Positions 55,105 to 64,000 of a DNA stretch of 64,000 nucleotides are shown here, in pieces (the stretch's first letter is position 1; the number at the start of each line of letters is the position of its first letter). The notes beneath the pieces were generated by a model. It was not told where the DNA came from and made no database searches. It saw only the letters and a list, made by a program, of their open reading frames with translations. The translations under genes were made by a program, and so were the position numbers. Source of the DNA: Asterella californica (lineage: Eukaryota; Streptophyta; Marchantiopsida; Marchantiales; Aytoniaceae); assembly GCA_036924285.1 (NCBI GenBank), contig JAYKYS010000018.1, positions 6,138,001 to 6,202,000 on the forward strand, written 5' to 3'.

Positions 55105-57338
55105 CTACCATCCGCTCAGTTCCTCGGCGGGCACTAGTGTTCCCGCTCTGGACCACTCATATGCAAAGGCATCGTCAGCAGTGCAGTCCTTGATCAGTTC
55201 ATCTATCACGTCGTTTCTAACGTGCTCCATCGCGTAGGCATGGACAACGTAGTTTATTTTCGCCTTTCCTTGTTGGTTGATGATGGGCTTGCCGTCTCCA
55301 TCGAGTAGTACTTCTTCCTCTTTCGACAACGAGTACTTGAGACAAATATCTGGTTTGGGCCGTTTGAACACAATTGCGAGCGAGAGCTTGGCGCGGGAAA
55401 TCGACAAGTCTATCGGTTTTCCCTCTTCCGCCTTGAGCTTTTCCAGGCCTTTCAACGCGTCGACGAAATAAATGGCCGTTTTCTGAGTATCGATCGCCTT
55501 CTCGATGAGGGAGTCGTACGAGCGTTGCGAGAAATAGGTCCACAGGAAAGCAGGAGCGAGGCCGCTGCGCGAACCAGCGAAGGTGGTGTCCAGCGATCCA
55601 ATGTAGGTAACAGCATCCTTCTGCGGTGGCTGCAGCTGATACTTGACCTTGGTCATGAAGATGCCGGTCGGGACTGGAGCTCCTATCCATTTGTGACCGC
55701 TCATGGAGATGGAGTGAACTAGAGGATACTCCTGCGGGTCAGGGTTAGTGGGATCACTCGGTGGAATTTCAATGTTCAGACCGAAGTCGAACTTGTAGCT
55801 TCGGGATGGGTCATCTTCAGGAACCTCAATACCCCTTTCTCGTGCCAGCTGCAGGAAAGGCATGTAAGCCGCACCCAGGGCGCCGTCGACATGAAACCAC
55901 CACCCGTTGCGCTTAATGCTCTCTGGCTCTCCGTCCCGGTTTCTGTATGTCAGAGTGCGCTCGAACAGGCCGCAATCCTGAAATATGGGGATCAAGGATT
56001 TGCCAGCCCGCTCGACGTCGTCGTATGCTCCCTTGAAGACTGTTCCGTAGTTGAAACAGAAGAGAAAGGAATAATTTCTCGCTTTGGATTTGGTTTTCTC
56101 TGCAAAGAATTTCACGAATGCTTCCAGCGCGTCAATGTCCATGGATCCGTCCTGGTTCGTTGGTACCTCCGATGGCCAGCCATCTGCTTGCCACTGAAGG
56201 TCGCTCGCAGGAGGCTCGAGGGGGCACTCGTCTCGGTAGTAGGCCATGGCCTCATCGTAGAAGGTGGTGATGTTGAGAACCACCATGGCTTTCTTCAGTG
56301 AGTAGTGGGTGGCTTTGGAGAAGAAGCAGAGAACTTTCTCGTCCCGCATGGACCTTTCCGCGGACTCGGCATACACGTACCTTGGCGCAGGCACCTTAAA
56401 AGATCCTCGTGCTTCGCGTGCACCGGCTTGTTTTGGTGTCTCGATCAGCAACACTTTCCCGGCAAGATAGTCCCGGCCGTTCCACATTCCGTACAGGTTC
56501 CCTTCGGTACCCCCCATAGACAAAACGAAACCCCAATACCTGTCCTCTACCTCCTTCTCGTAAGGCCATTTTGCATTCCACAGTGATGCAAAGTAGTCCA
56601 GCACTGGACGCTCGAGGAACTTGGAATTGACACTGAAGCTCCCATTAGCGAATGGATCTCCAATGTTGTTGAGCTGAAACATACATATATTAGTAAAAGA
56701 AACATCTTTAGAACCAGTTCATGATCACCACCAGACGGAAGTTACAACCATCAGTAAAATTCGAGTCTGCAGTGATCTGGAGGTCATCGAACTGACATCG
56801 CAGCTGAAACATAGTAGCTAGTTCTAACACACATATTTAGTAGCAGTTCAGTCCCGACCGGCGGTTACAACCATCAAGCAGTCAAAGGGCATCATGAATC
56901 ACAATTCGCAGTTCCTCGAATCAGATCTTCACATCGAGGACAGAAGTTCATGACGCAAATGGAAGCAACGTAGACGGCAAAGACATTACGTTCGTTCGAC
57001 CGAGAAGGCAGCAGTGACATCACGGAGGAAGCGTGATGTCACTTCATCCCACCACCACTTACCGAGCTGTCCAGGAAATGAGTCAACTCCGGCCTCTGAG
57101 AGTAGTTCCCGGCCAGGTTGGCCTGGAAACCAAGAAAATTCTCCTTCTCCTGGTCAAGAAAGGTTGTGGCATACTTCCATGCTTCCTTGAGTTCTTCCTC
57201 TCCGAGCAGCTTACCATCGAAGTGCTGCAGTTTAAACGTGCTATAAGATCCTTGAAGACCGGGCGGGTGATCATAAACTTTGTTGGGATCTCCGAGAGAA
57301 TGACTCAGAAATGGCACGGCTGCCGTTGGACCACCCAT
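55105..57338 (-). CDS. Group II PLP-dependent decarboxylase (histidine/serine decarboxylase-like), two exons
   Basis: Exon 1 is 57338-57063 (92 codons, MGGPTAAVPFLSHSLGDP...). Exon 2 is 56673-55105 (522 codons and stop). The joined product is 614 residues. Motifs: GGTEGN at about residues 146-151 (phosphate/cofactor loop), KATHYS with His at about 215 (expected to stack on the cofactor), FHVDGA with Asp at about 355 (binds the pyridine nitrogen), and SMSGHKWIGAPVPTG with the Schiff-base Lys at about 420. The SGHK-IG-P-P-G pattern is typical of histidine and plant serine decarboxylases, which release CO2 from the amino acid to give an amine, probably in the cytosol as no targeting signal is seen. 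It is longer than the usual plant enzyme of 450-500 residues, with extra N- and C-terminal sequence. No stops or frameshifts occur. Substrate cannot be decided from sequence alone. Confidence 0.9.
56674..57062 (-). other. Intron of the decarboxylase gene (389 bp)
   Basis: The donor is AGCTCG followed by GTAAGTGGTG at 57062. The acceptor is TATGTATGTTTCAG before CTCAACAAC at 56673. The phase is 0: exon 1 is exactly 92 codons and exon 2 continues LNNIGDPF. The junction joins LTHFLDSS to LNNIGDPFANGSF, a sensible decarboxylase N-terminal region. Confidence 0.85.
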
Positions 57339-57574
57339 TTCTTTTCACTGTCTGTCTGTCTATAGCTGCAGGGACATGCACTGCATCAACAATTCAATCC
57401 AGAACGCAGGAACACGCTCAGTGTCTTGCAACTCAGTCTGGCAGCTCGAGCTCGTCGGATGCTTAATTAGCAAGACAGAATGCAATGCAAGAGCCTCGTA
57501 AAGCTTCAGAACACAGGAAGAATCATAACCCGGAGCGCAAGCGATGAACTGAAGAGTGTTGGAGAGCCACACGC

Positions 57575-57582
57575 AATTTATA
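57575..57582 (-). promoter_or_regulatory. TATA box of the decarboxylase gene
   Basis: On the - strand TATAAATT lies in the context CGTATAAATTGCG, 237 bp upstream of the start codon. A start site about 30 bp downstream would give a 5' leader of about 200 nt. Other elements were not identified. Confidence 0.55.
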
Positions 57583-58263
57583 CGACTGAACCGATCGAGA
57601 ATGAATGAATAGACAACAAATAGTCTAATGCATGCCAAGAAAGTACGTACTAGACTGACTGGAGAAAAAGTTGAGAAGGTGCAGTTTAGTCTGGACCCAA
57701 CACGCAAAGCATGGCCAGTACCTAGGTATAGGCGCAACGCGGCTGATACCATGCATGCCGTCATCTCAATTCGCCCATAGATTTATTCGTTTCATCTTTG
57801 AGAGAATATTCGCAAGAGAAAATCCTAATCGTGACCAAATAGACTTTAAGTACAAAAGGCATGAGAAAAACAAAACCTTGAAAAGTAGTATTCGATCTGA
57901 TTTGGAATACAACGAAAGCTCCTAAAAGGTTACACCTTTATTATTTTATAGATATTTATTAAACATTCGAATCTCTTGTACTAATTTATTGCGATTTTGT
58001 AATTTAATGTACTCTTCCGAGTTTCCTCTTGTTAGCTTGATTCGCATGTCTTGTTTACAAGGTTATGAGAAGAAGTCTTTTTATAAAGGTATTAAATTAC
58101 ATGATAAAGTAAAAGCTTAGCCTGTTGGAATTGATTGTTCGCTGCTATGCACAGTTTACTTCTTGTTTCACGAAGCAAAAGATGGGGAAAACTTGGAAAA
58201 GTAGAATATATTTTCAGCTTTCAATAAATTAAATTATATGATCCTGAAATATATATACATAGC
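57583..58263. other. Upstream region of the decarboxylase gene, AT-rich
   Basis: No coding frame is supported. It should contain the promoter of the decarboxylase gene. From about 57770 the sequence is strongly AT-rich. Confidence 0.4.
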
Positions 58264-58306
58264 AATGTGATTGTAAAATAACTTAGAGTTATTTTACTAT
58301 CACATT
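58264..58306. repeat. Hairpin with 20-bp arms
   Basis: The arm 58264-58283 (AATGTGATTGTAAAATAACT) pairs with 58287-58306 with one mismatch and a 3-nt loop (TAG). It lies in AT-rich DNA. It could be a remnant of a small inverted-repeat element. There is no evidence that it is transcribed. Confidence 0.75.
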
Positions 58307-60377
58307 GAGCATGGAAATTAAAGTAAAACGAGATCTTTAAGTTTTAGATCAGTTCATACATTAAAATAATCAAGATGCTGCGCAATGGAACTGATCATGA
58401 AAGGCTATGCCTTTGGTAGATAGTGAGGGATATAGAGTAATTCCTTTTCATGCATGTGAAAGTAAATAGAGAAAATTTAACTCTATTTTTTTGGCCATCT
58501 TACAAAATCAACGGTCGATATATTTTTCTAGCAATCTGTGAGTTAAATGCATATATTTTGGAATAGCAATTTCGGTGTGAATATCCTTTTAATTTTATTA
58601 ATATTAGACGGCTTCGATGAACTAAAATGAGATACTGGGTAAGACCCAATACACTAAACTGCCAGGTAAGATTGCCGCAGGAATCAGGTTTCAGTTTTTA
58701 TTCTTTCCACTTGGATGAGTGAAGTTAAGCAAAATGAGGTCTTTTTTGTTTCATTTTATTTTATTTTTGATATTATTCTAAAAGTTATTTTAACATTCTT
58801 TTTCAAACTATTAAAGCTTTGTGCTCTTACACGGATTACACCACCCTCTGCAGTAACGGGCCGCCCGTGAAAACCAGCAGGTAAGGGTTCAGCACCCGAC
58901 TGCTGAATCCCCACAAGCCAACCCCAGCCAATTGTCTAGACTTGCCAAGCCAAGAGAGCTAGACAGCGAATCGAGATCATGTCAGTCAGGACTGTATATA
59001 TGTGGCCTCTCTGGGATCTGGATCATTTGGAATATGAATCACTTCTTTGGCAAAGGCCTAGGCGACTCTCCTGGCACGCATTTCTGCCTATTTACACAAG
59101 GAACTTCTCGGTTTGGGAGATGAACTATCACATGACCCAACGCAGTGCATGCGCTTTCTGACTCACCAGACTGAGTGTACAAATAGGTCGGTGGTCACGG
59201 TGATTTCCAACTCGTAACTTCATTGCAGTACCTCAAACCAAAAACTGGAACCCATAATCAGAAGATGATGAGTTCTTCTGGGATTGGAACTCCGGGTCGA
59301 CGTTGCTGTGGACGTCGGGAAATATGATGATGGTCTTTGCAGTAAATGCCGATAGGGATGTACTGTACCAACTGCCGCTCTTATCTACTCCGTCCCCCGT
59401 GAATCATGTGTGGAGAGGACGGTACGGTGTGTTCTTTTGCTTTCCTCCTTTCGAGCGTACGGCAGTAGAGTCAATGGTGACACTGCTTTATCCTATATAT
59501 GGAAGATTGAGTGCAGCGTTCCGGTTAAAACTGGGTTAAACTATGCAGTTACTGTGGCTTTTGGTTGTTTCTCATTGCGAAGTTTCACAGAGAGAGGGCA
59601 ACAGATGTGAAGGGATAGCTCCACGAGTCGGTAGTTCGAATTCAAAGCAGGAGACGAGAAAGCATATAAGAGGGTTTCGGAGTGCATACTTATAGGATTC
59701 TGCAGATTGTAAAGGATAGTTCGAGTTACATTATAATCAGACCTGGACGTCCACTCCATCTCCTTGTCTCCTGAATAGGTGAAAGCGAGTTAGAGGAGTT
59801 AATTAGTGCGTCTCAAATCACTTTGTAACACGTTGCAGTCGCTCCGTACAGGATTTTATGTAAACAGAACGGGGTACCTGTGGAAGTACTCCGCAAGTGC
59901 AACAAATTGTAAGAGTAGAAGTTAGCATTCTGTAGCCGTAAGGCTCCTTTCTCATAGCAGTTCGAAATTTCCGTCGTTATTCGTGCAATCTCAGCCGGGT
60001 CTGACATTATCTGAGACTCGAGGCTTGTGGGTTTAAACTCTAATCCCTTGTCATTTTTACAGGGTGAGGTTTGAGATAAAGAAGAGGTTGGAGATTAAGA
60101 ACGAAATCGATATTCAGATTACGTCTCATTTAATTTCGGTACTGTTTACAACACGTATAGGATAGAGTGGGTTTGAAGTAAACTGAACACGTTGTTCCGG
60201 ACTGTGTAGTGAGGATTCAGATCCGTGTCAACGTAACCAAACTGAACGGACTACCCTTGACGAGATGTGTTGTGCTGGGATGCTGGCTACCTAGCTGCAG
60301 ATCCACATTTCCATGTCACCTCTAGCTAGCTGCGAGTCGCGAGATCTAGAGCCCAAAGAAACCAACCTCTGCAATTA
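58307..60377. other. Non-coding DNA, no gene recognised
   Basis: Short frames on both strands lack domains. Nothing else was identified before the LTR of copia element E. Confidence 0.45.
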
Positions 60378-60731
60378 ATGTTACAAAACTGAGAACTGTA
60401 ATCCCAGTCCCTCAGAATATAGAACTTTATCACCCACAACAGAATACTATCAGCCTATTAGAACTTCACAGAAATATTTTGAGATGAAATGTGCACAGCT
60501 TTACTTAGACTTCAGAACTGGTACAGACAGAAAAGACCTCCGACTCATACTACTCTACATAGAGTAATATACTATTGGTACATAACTACTCTCACCTCAA
60601 AGTGATTTACCTAACTGCTGTCACAGTGCTTCTCACTGTCAAAGTCATGTCACAAGTCATCTCTTCCTATTTTTCTTTTGTCTTTTTACCTTCCGTAGAG
60701 TTTAGATATGACCCTCAAATGATATTTAACA
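60378..60731 (-). repeat. 3' LTR of copia element E
   Basis: On the - strand it starts TGTTAAATATCATTTGAGGG immediately after the purine tract GAAGGAGGG (60740-60732). On the + strand it begins TGTTACAAAACTGAG. A related LTR-like block lies at 37634-37907. The lower end is chosen by the TGTTA/TAACA ends and is approximate. Confidence 0.6.
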
Positions 60732-60739
60732 CCCTCCTT

Positions 60740-62310
60740 CATTAGAGCATCACTTCTTTCATACCTAGTAAATCTCTAATATGTATAAACCTTAGCTTTG
60801 GTAAGACTTTGGTAAAAATATCAGCTAACTGATCTTATGATGGACAATACTCCAGCTTGACTATCTTAGTTTCAATTTTCTCCCTCACATGATGTAACCT
60901 TGTCTCCAACTTTTTGTTCATTCTCTGATAACCTTGTTGTTAGCCAAGAACATTACACTCTGATTATCCACATGTAATACTGTGTAGTATTAGATGTGGA
61001 TATCTTTTCTCTCATCTCCAGCAATAAATCCCTTAACCATATCAGGTTATAGAACCACACTAAGAACAATGTATTAGCTTCCGGTGAAGACCTTGCTACT
61101 GTATTCTGCTTCTTGCTGCTCCAACTGATGATTCCACCTGAACATAAGTTGAAGCATGCACCTGATGTGGATTTCTGCTGCTAGTATCTCCAGCCCAATC
61201 ACTATCACTGAAGTCATGAAGTTCACTTCTCCTCTCCTTAAATATAAGACCAAGATTAGTAGTACCTTTCAGATATCTCAAAATTCTCTTTGCAACAACC
61301 CAATGAGATGAATTTGAGCAATGCATAAATTGACTTAGCCTCCCAACAGCATAACAAATATCAAGTCTGGTGTGGATGAGATATCTGAGCTTATCAATTA
61401 ATTTCTTGTACAGATATTCTTGTATTTTCAGCTGTAGTCTCCTCAAAACCACTTTCTTGCTCCATAGGTGTTGCTGATGACTTGCAATCTTCCTTATCAC
61501 TTTATGTATGCTTTCTCACTTTATGTATGCTTAGTGAGAAAGCATAATACAGTCCTTCATCTGTCAAATATCAACACAAAGAAAAAATCTTGCTAAACCC
61601 AAATCAGACATCTCAAACCTCTTGCTGAGTTCTCCTTTGAGTAGTTGCACCAACTCCTTATCACTTCATGAGATTAAGATATCATCCACGTATAGGATGA
61701 GTATGATCCTCTTTGAATTATCTTCCAAGACATAGAGGTTTGGATCCAGATCTTATCTTCTGAGTTCATGGTTGTGTAGAAACTCATGTATCTCAGAATA
61801 CCAAACTCTTGGTGCTTGCTTTAATCCATATAAGGATTCTCAGAGAATGCACACATGATCCTTCTTCTTTTTCACTTCAAGTCCTTGTCGTTGAACCATG
61901 TAAACTTCTTCCTCTAACTTTCCATGAAGGAAAGCTGACTTCACATCCATCTGATGTATTTTCCAGTGGTAATGACCAGCAAGAGTCATTACAAGTCTGA
62001 TTGAACCTCATTTTGCAACAGGTGCAAAAGTTTCTCCATAATCAATCCCTTCTTGTTGCTGAAATCCTCTTTCTACTAACCTTGCTTTCAGCTTGTCAAC
62101 TGAACCATCTGACTGTAGGTTGGTTTTGTAAATCCATTTGCATTGGATGGCTCCTCATGGTAGCTTAACCAAATCCCATGTATGATTCTTGAGTAGTATT
62201 TTGTACTCCTCTTGCATAGCTTGTCTCCAACCAAGGTCTTTGTTAGCTTCTTTAAATGTAAGAGGATCATCCTCCTGAATACATTCAGCAAGTCCACAAT
62301 AATCATCAAG
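60740..62310 (-). pseudogene. Copia RT and RNase H, element E (heavily broken)
   Basis: At 62309-62088 the integrase-RT linker reads LLNVFR...TKTLVGDKLCK, with NHTWDLVKLP in an adjoining frame near 62190-62160. Between about 62050 and 61550, short pieces match RT ([18 protein letters not shown], MDVKSAFLHGKLEEEVYMVQ-like and YVDDILIS-like segments) in several frames. 61500-61096 holds the RT thumb and start of RNase H: LRYLIHTRLDICYAVGRLSQ, WVVAKRILRYLKGTTNLGLI, LHDFSDSDWAGDTSSRNPHQ. Stops and shifts are frequent, so it is the most decayed copia copy here. Confidence 0.8.
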
Positions 62311-64000
62311 TCTTGCTGGTGGTCTTCTAACCTTTTCTGATCTCCTTACTTGAAAATCTACTGCATGTTGTAAGTAATCTCCTTTAGCTTCATGAATACT
62401 TGGTAACTAAGATTCAGAATTTGGTTGAAACTCAACTTGCTCTTCACTAGGATTAGTGAGAGATGTTGACTGCTCCAAGTCCTTCTCAATATCAGATTTA
62501 TCAGATTCTGAATTAATCTGATCCTCACTTGTAGGTAGCTTAAATCGGTATGTATCACAAGTTTCTTTCTCATCTTTCATCAGCTCAGAACCCGACTCAG
62601 AGAATCTAACATCTCTGCTGATGTGAGTCTTTCTTGAAGACTGATTATATGCTTTGTAACCCTTGGTTTTCTCAGCATAGCTCACAAATATACACTTCTC
62701 AGATTTTGCATCAAACTTCTGTCTCTTTTCATCATTGATGTGCATGTAAGCTGTGCATCCAAAAATCCTGAAGTGACACATCTGGTTTCACTCCTGTAAT
62801 TGTCTCTTCAGGTGTCTTGTGCTGCACAGTTGTTGTATATGCTTTGTTCATAATGTAAACAGCTATGTTGCAAGCTTCAGCCCAAAAATAATTAGGAAGA
62901 TTCTTGATCTTTAGCATGGATCTGCCACTTTTCACAATCATCCTATTTTTCCTTTCAGCTACACCATTTTGTTGTGGAGTATAAGCTGTGGAAAGTTATC
63001 TTTAAATGCCATGCTCTTCAAAAAACTGAGTAAAGAGGTTAAAACAATATTCTCCTCCTCCATCTGATCTGAGGACTTTAATCTTTTTGTCACTTTGATC
63101 TTCTACAATAACCTTGAACTTCTTGAAGTATTCAAATACTTCAGATTTTTGTTTCAAGAAATATATCCATGTCTTTCTGCTCACATCATCAATAAATGTC
63201 AGAAAGTACTTACGGCCTCCAATAGAGCTTGTTGCATGGGTCCACAAACATCTGAATGGACCAAGGCTAACAACTCTTTTGTTCTTGCACCTCCTTCCTT
63301 TGGAAAACTCTTTCTGCATTGTTTTTCAAATATACATCCTTCACATATATCTCCAGTAGTTGGTAGCTTCATCCTTGGTAGCCCTTCCATCATATGATTA
63401 TCCATCATATGTTTCAGACTTCCAAAATTCAAGTGTGCAAATCTATGATGTCAAAGGCTTGCTTGATTATAAGAATCAACAACCATAGAGACTTCTTGGA
63501 CTTGAGGCTCAACATTCAAGATATATAATCATGACTTCTGATCTCTCCTTCTTGAAGCAATAACTCTCTGATGATGTGAAGTATCCGTTATCTTTGTATC
63601 ATCAAAAATCACCTTTCATTCCATGATCTGTGATTTTTTCAACAAAAAGCAAGTTCTTAGTGAGCTTTGATATAAAGAGTACCTCTTGTATACTCTCCAG
63701 ATCTCCTTCACTTGTTTTTACTGTCACAACTCCAGTACCTTGAACTTCACATCCTGTATCATCAGCTTGAGTAACCTTAGAGCCTACAGTTGCTGAAAAG
63801 TCTTTCAAGAGTGATCTTTGGTTGGTCATGTGCTTAGAAGCACCAGAATCAATGTACCAATTCTTATCTTTTGTTGTTGTAGATATCAAGCTGGTAATAA
63901 ACATATTACCAACATCCTTCTCTTCTTGTGCATCTTCTTGAACATCAACATTATTCGATGTAGAATTTTGACCTCCATTTGTCTTTCTAGCATAGCAATC
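62311..64000 (-). pseudogene. Copia protease and integrase, element E (continues off the window)
   Basis: 63904-63602 contains the protease WYIDSGASKHMTNQRSLLKD and VQGTGVVTVKTSEGDLESIQ. 63432-63199 has the integrase zinc region ([18 protein letters not shown]) and [10 protein letters not shown]. 63319-63002 has the core [20 protein letters not shown] and [11 protein letters not shown]. 62941-62732 continues LPNYFWAEACNIAVYIMNKA, and 62781-62407 holds FRIFGCTAYMHINDEKRQKF and ISRDVRFSES. Frames overlap and shift several times, and RKN...MIV lies after a stop. The gag part lies beyond the right edge. Confidence 0.85.

Noticed and set aside
55217..55690. 157-codon frame inside the decarboxylase gene
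   Set aside because: It is a different-frame shadow of exon 2 on the same strand, without any motif.
57360..57764. 134-codon frame on the - strand upstream of the decarboxylase
   Set aside because: It lies across the TATA box and 5' leader of the decarboxylase, has no domain, and looks like chance.

Overview
The window is nuclear DNA of a land plant, and most of it is retrotransposon debris around one host gene. The plant call rests on four points. Several LTR elements have primer-binding sites matching plant usage: TGGTATCAGAGC for initiator tRNA-Met, and a degenerate tRNA-Asp-type site. Telomere-type TTTAGGG repeats occur. Ty1/copia and Ty3/gypsy elements are nested and decayed. The one convincing host gene has a GT-AG intron and a TATA box. 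A bryophyte such as a liverwort would fit, but that is inference and no species is proven. No rRNA gene, intact tRNA gene, CRISPR array or bacterial operon was seen.

Layout. 1-6968: a decayed Ty3/gypsy element on the + strand (LTR end, tRNA-Asp-like primer site, 190-bp tandem repeats, gag zinc knuckle, broken RT/RNase H/integrase, purine tract, 3' LTR). 6969-15400: gene-poor DNA with a GA microsatellite and several strong palindromes. 15400-16742: the 3' half of a Ty1/copia element (- strand), cut off by a + strand Ty3/gypsy gag-protease fragment (16743-21775). That fragment carries a solo LTR inside gag and a 0.8-kb tandem duplication. It abuts, tail to tail, a - strand Ty3/gypsy gag-protease with its 1.9-kb LTR (21776-26278). 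26279-31700: a region very rich in GAAGAC/GTCTTC, with an unrecognised coiled-coil ORF probably belonging to another retroelement. 31710-36503: a Ty1/copia element (B) whose leader contains a telomere-repeat palindrome. 39725-45842 and 45858-51971: two copies (C and D) of one copia family in opposite orientation, forming an almost continuous inverted repeat of about 12 kb. 55105-57338: a two-exon group II PLP-dependent decarboxylase (histidine/serine decarboxylase-like), - strand. 60378-64000: another - strand copia element (E) running off the window.

How it fits together. The decarboxylase is the only gene expected to serve the host. The rest records successive insertion, truncation and point decay. 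In copies C and D, all six in-frame stops that could be compared between the copies are C-to-T or G-to-A type changes, as expected for methylated, silenced repeats. The most unusual items are the C/D inverted pair, the GC-rich hairpin cluster inside the C/D polyprotein, the GAAGAC motif excess, the telomeric palindrome, and a tRNA-like module inside the long gypsy LTR.
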